Shown piece after piece: positions 53,221-53,237 of a stretch of DNA of 53,237 nucleotides; positions within the stretch are counted from its first letter, which is position 1, and every line of letters starts with the position of its first letter. The notes under the pieces are model-generated. The model saw only the letters and a program-made list of their open reading frames with translations. It was not told the origin of the DNA and did not search any database. Made by a program: the position numbers and the translations under genes. The DNA comes from Nodularia spumigena CCY9414 (lineage in GTDB: Bacteria > Cyanobacteriota > Cyanobacteriia > Cyanobacteriales > Nostocaceae): NCBI RefSeq assembly GCF_000340565.2, contig NZ_CP007203.1, positions 2,152,909-2,206,145 on the forward strand, given 5' to 3'.

Positions 53221-53237
53221 TAATTTAATCTTCCTGG

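Noticed and set aside
52515-53237. Regular repeats at the right end as a CRISPR array
   Set aside because: The period is 122-139 bases, the copies diverge, each has its own terminator and promoter box, and there are no unique spacers of 30-40 bases.

Overview
This window looks like chromosome from a filamentous, heterocyst-forming cyanobacterium of the Nostoc/Anabaena group. The evidence is the many HIP1-type GCGATCGC octamers, the heptanucleotide simple repeats and small dispersed palindromes, and the cyanobacterial gene content: BicA, an NhaS3-like antiporter, a split Mrp antiporter, FtrC, an apocarotenoid oxygenase, PII with Ser49, and a fused PyrF-PyrE. At the right edge is a tandem small-RNA array whose promoters carry TCCGGA. 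This matches NsiR1, the heterocyst-specific RNA array that lies upstream of hetF in Nostoc sp. PCC 7120. The identification comes from memory of that locus and was not searched.

Layout. 1-1.9 kb is a decayed zone: an IS4-type transposase broken by one amber codon, then the 5' ends of a glycosyltransferase and a DUF547 gene fused tail to tail. 1.9-9.2 kb is a minus-strand sodium/inorganic-carbon block: mrpCDEFG plus a short MrpA-like subunit and mrpB, an NhaS3-like CPA2 antiporter, and BicA. A second DUF547 remnant follows, then two pentapeptide-repeat proteins (9.8-12.4 kb). 12.7-15.8 kb holds a SelD-associated type flavoprotein without its SelD half, a histidine phosphatase and glucokinase. 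15.9-19.0 kb is a TRAP transporter with its binding protein convergent to its two membrane subunits. 19.2-20.9 kb is a cytochrome b561-like protein and a YedY/sulfite-oxidase-like molybdoenzyme. 21-27.5 kb contains pyrF-pyrE, an AI-2E family permease, a double-domain histidine phosphatase and a dihydroorotase homologue lacking key zinc ligands. Era and an apocarotenoid oxygenase follow.

30.7-34.6 kb (minus) is a lipopolysaccharide transport operon (LptA, LptB, LptF/G-like permease) ending in a low-complexity membrane-anchored protein. 35-37 kb has DUF309 overlapping ftrC, then DUF58. 37.1-41.8 kb is a CheB/CheR/PAS-hybrid-kinase signalling module. 42.3-51.7 kb carries mostly single housekeeping or unknown genes: a cysteine-desulfurase-like protein, DUF4327, a zinc-ribbon protein, glnB, thiD, a membrane-tethered subtilisin-like protease and a thioredoxin-like protein.

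Intergenic space is rich in small non-autonomous elements: five copies of an AGGACTTACGCA-ended family, three copies of a CTAGTAC-ended family and at least two single elements. The most notable locus is the sRNA array at 52.5-53.2 kb: six visible minus-strand copies (the last cut in its promoter by the window end), each with a TCCGGA-type box, a core of about 60 nt and a hairpin-plus-U-tract terminator. hetF is predicted just beyond the right edge, on the plus strand.
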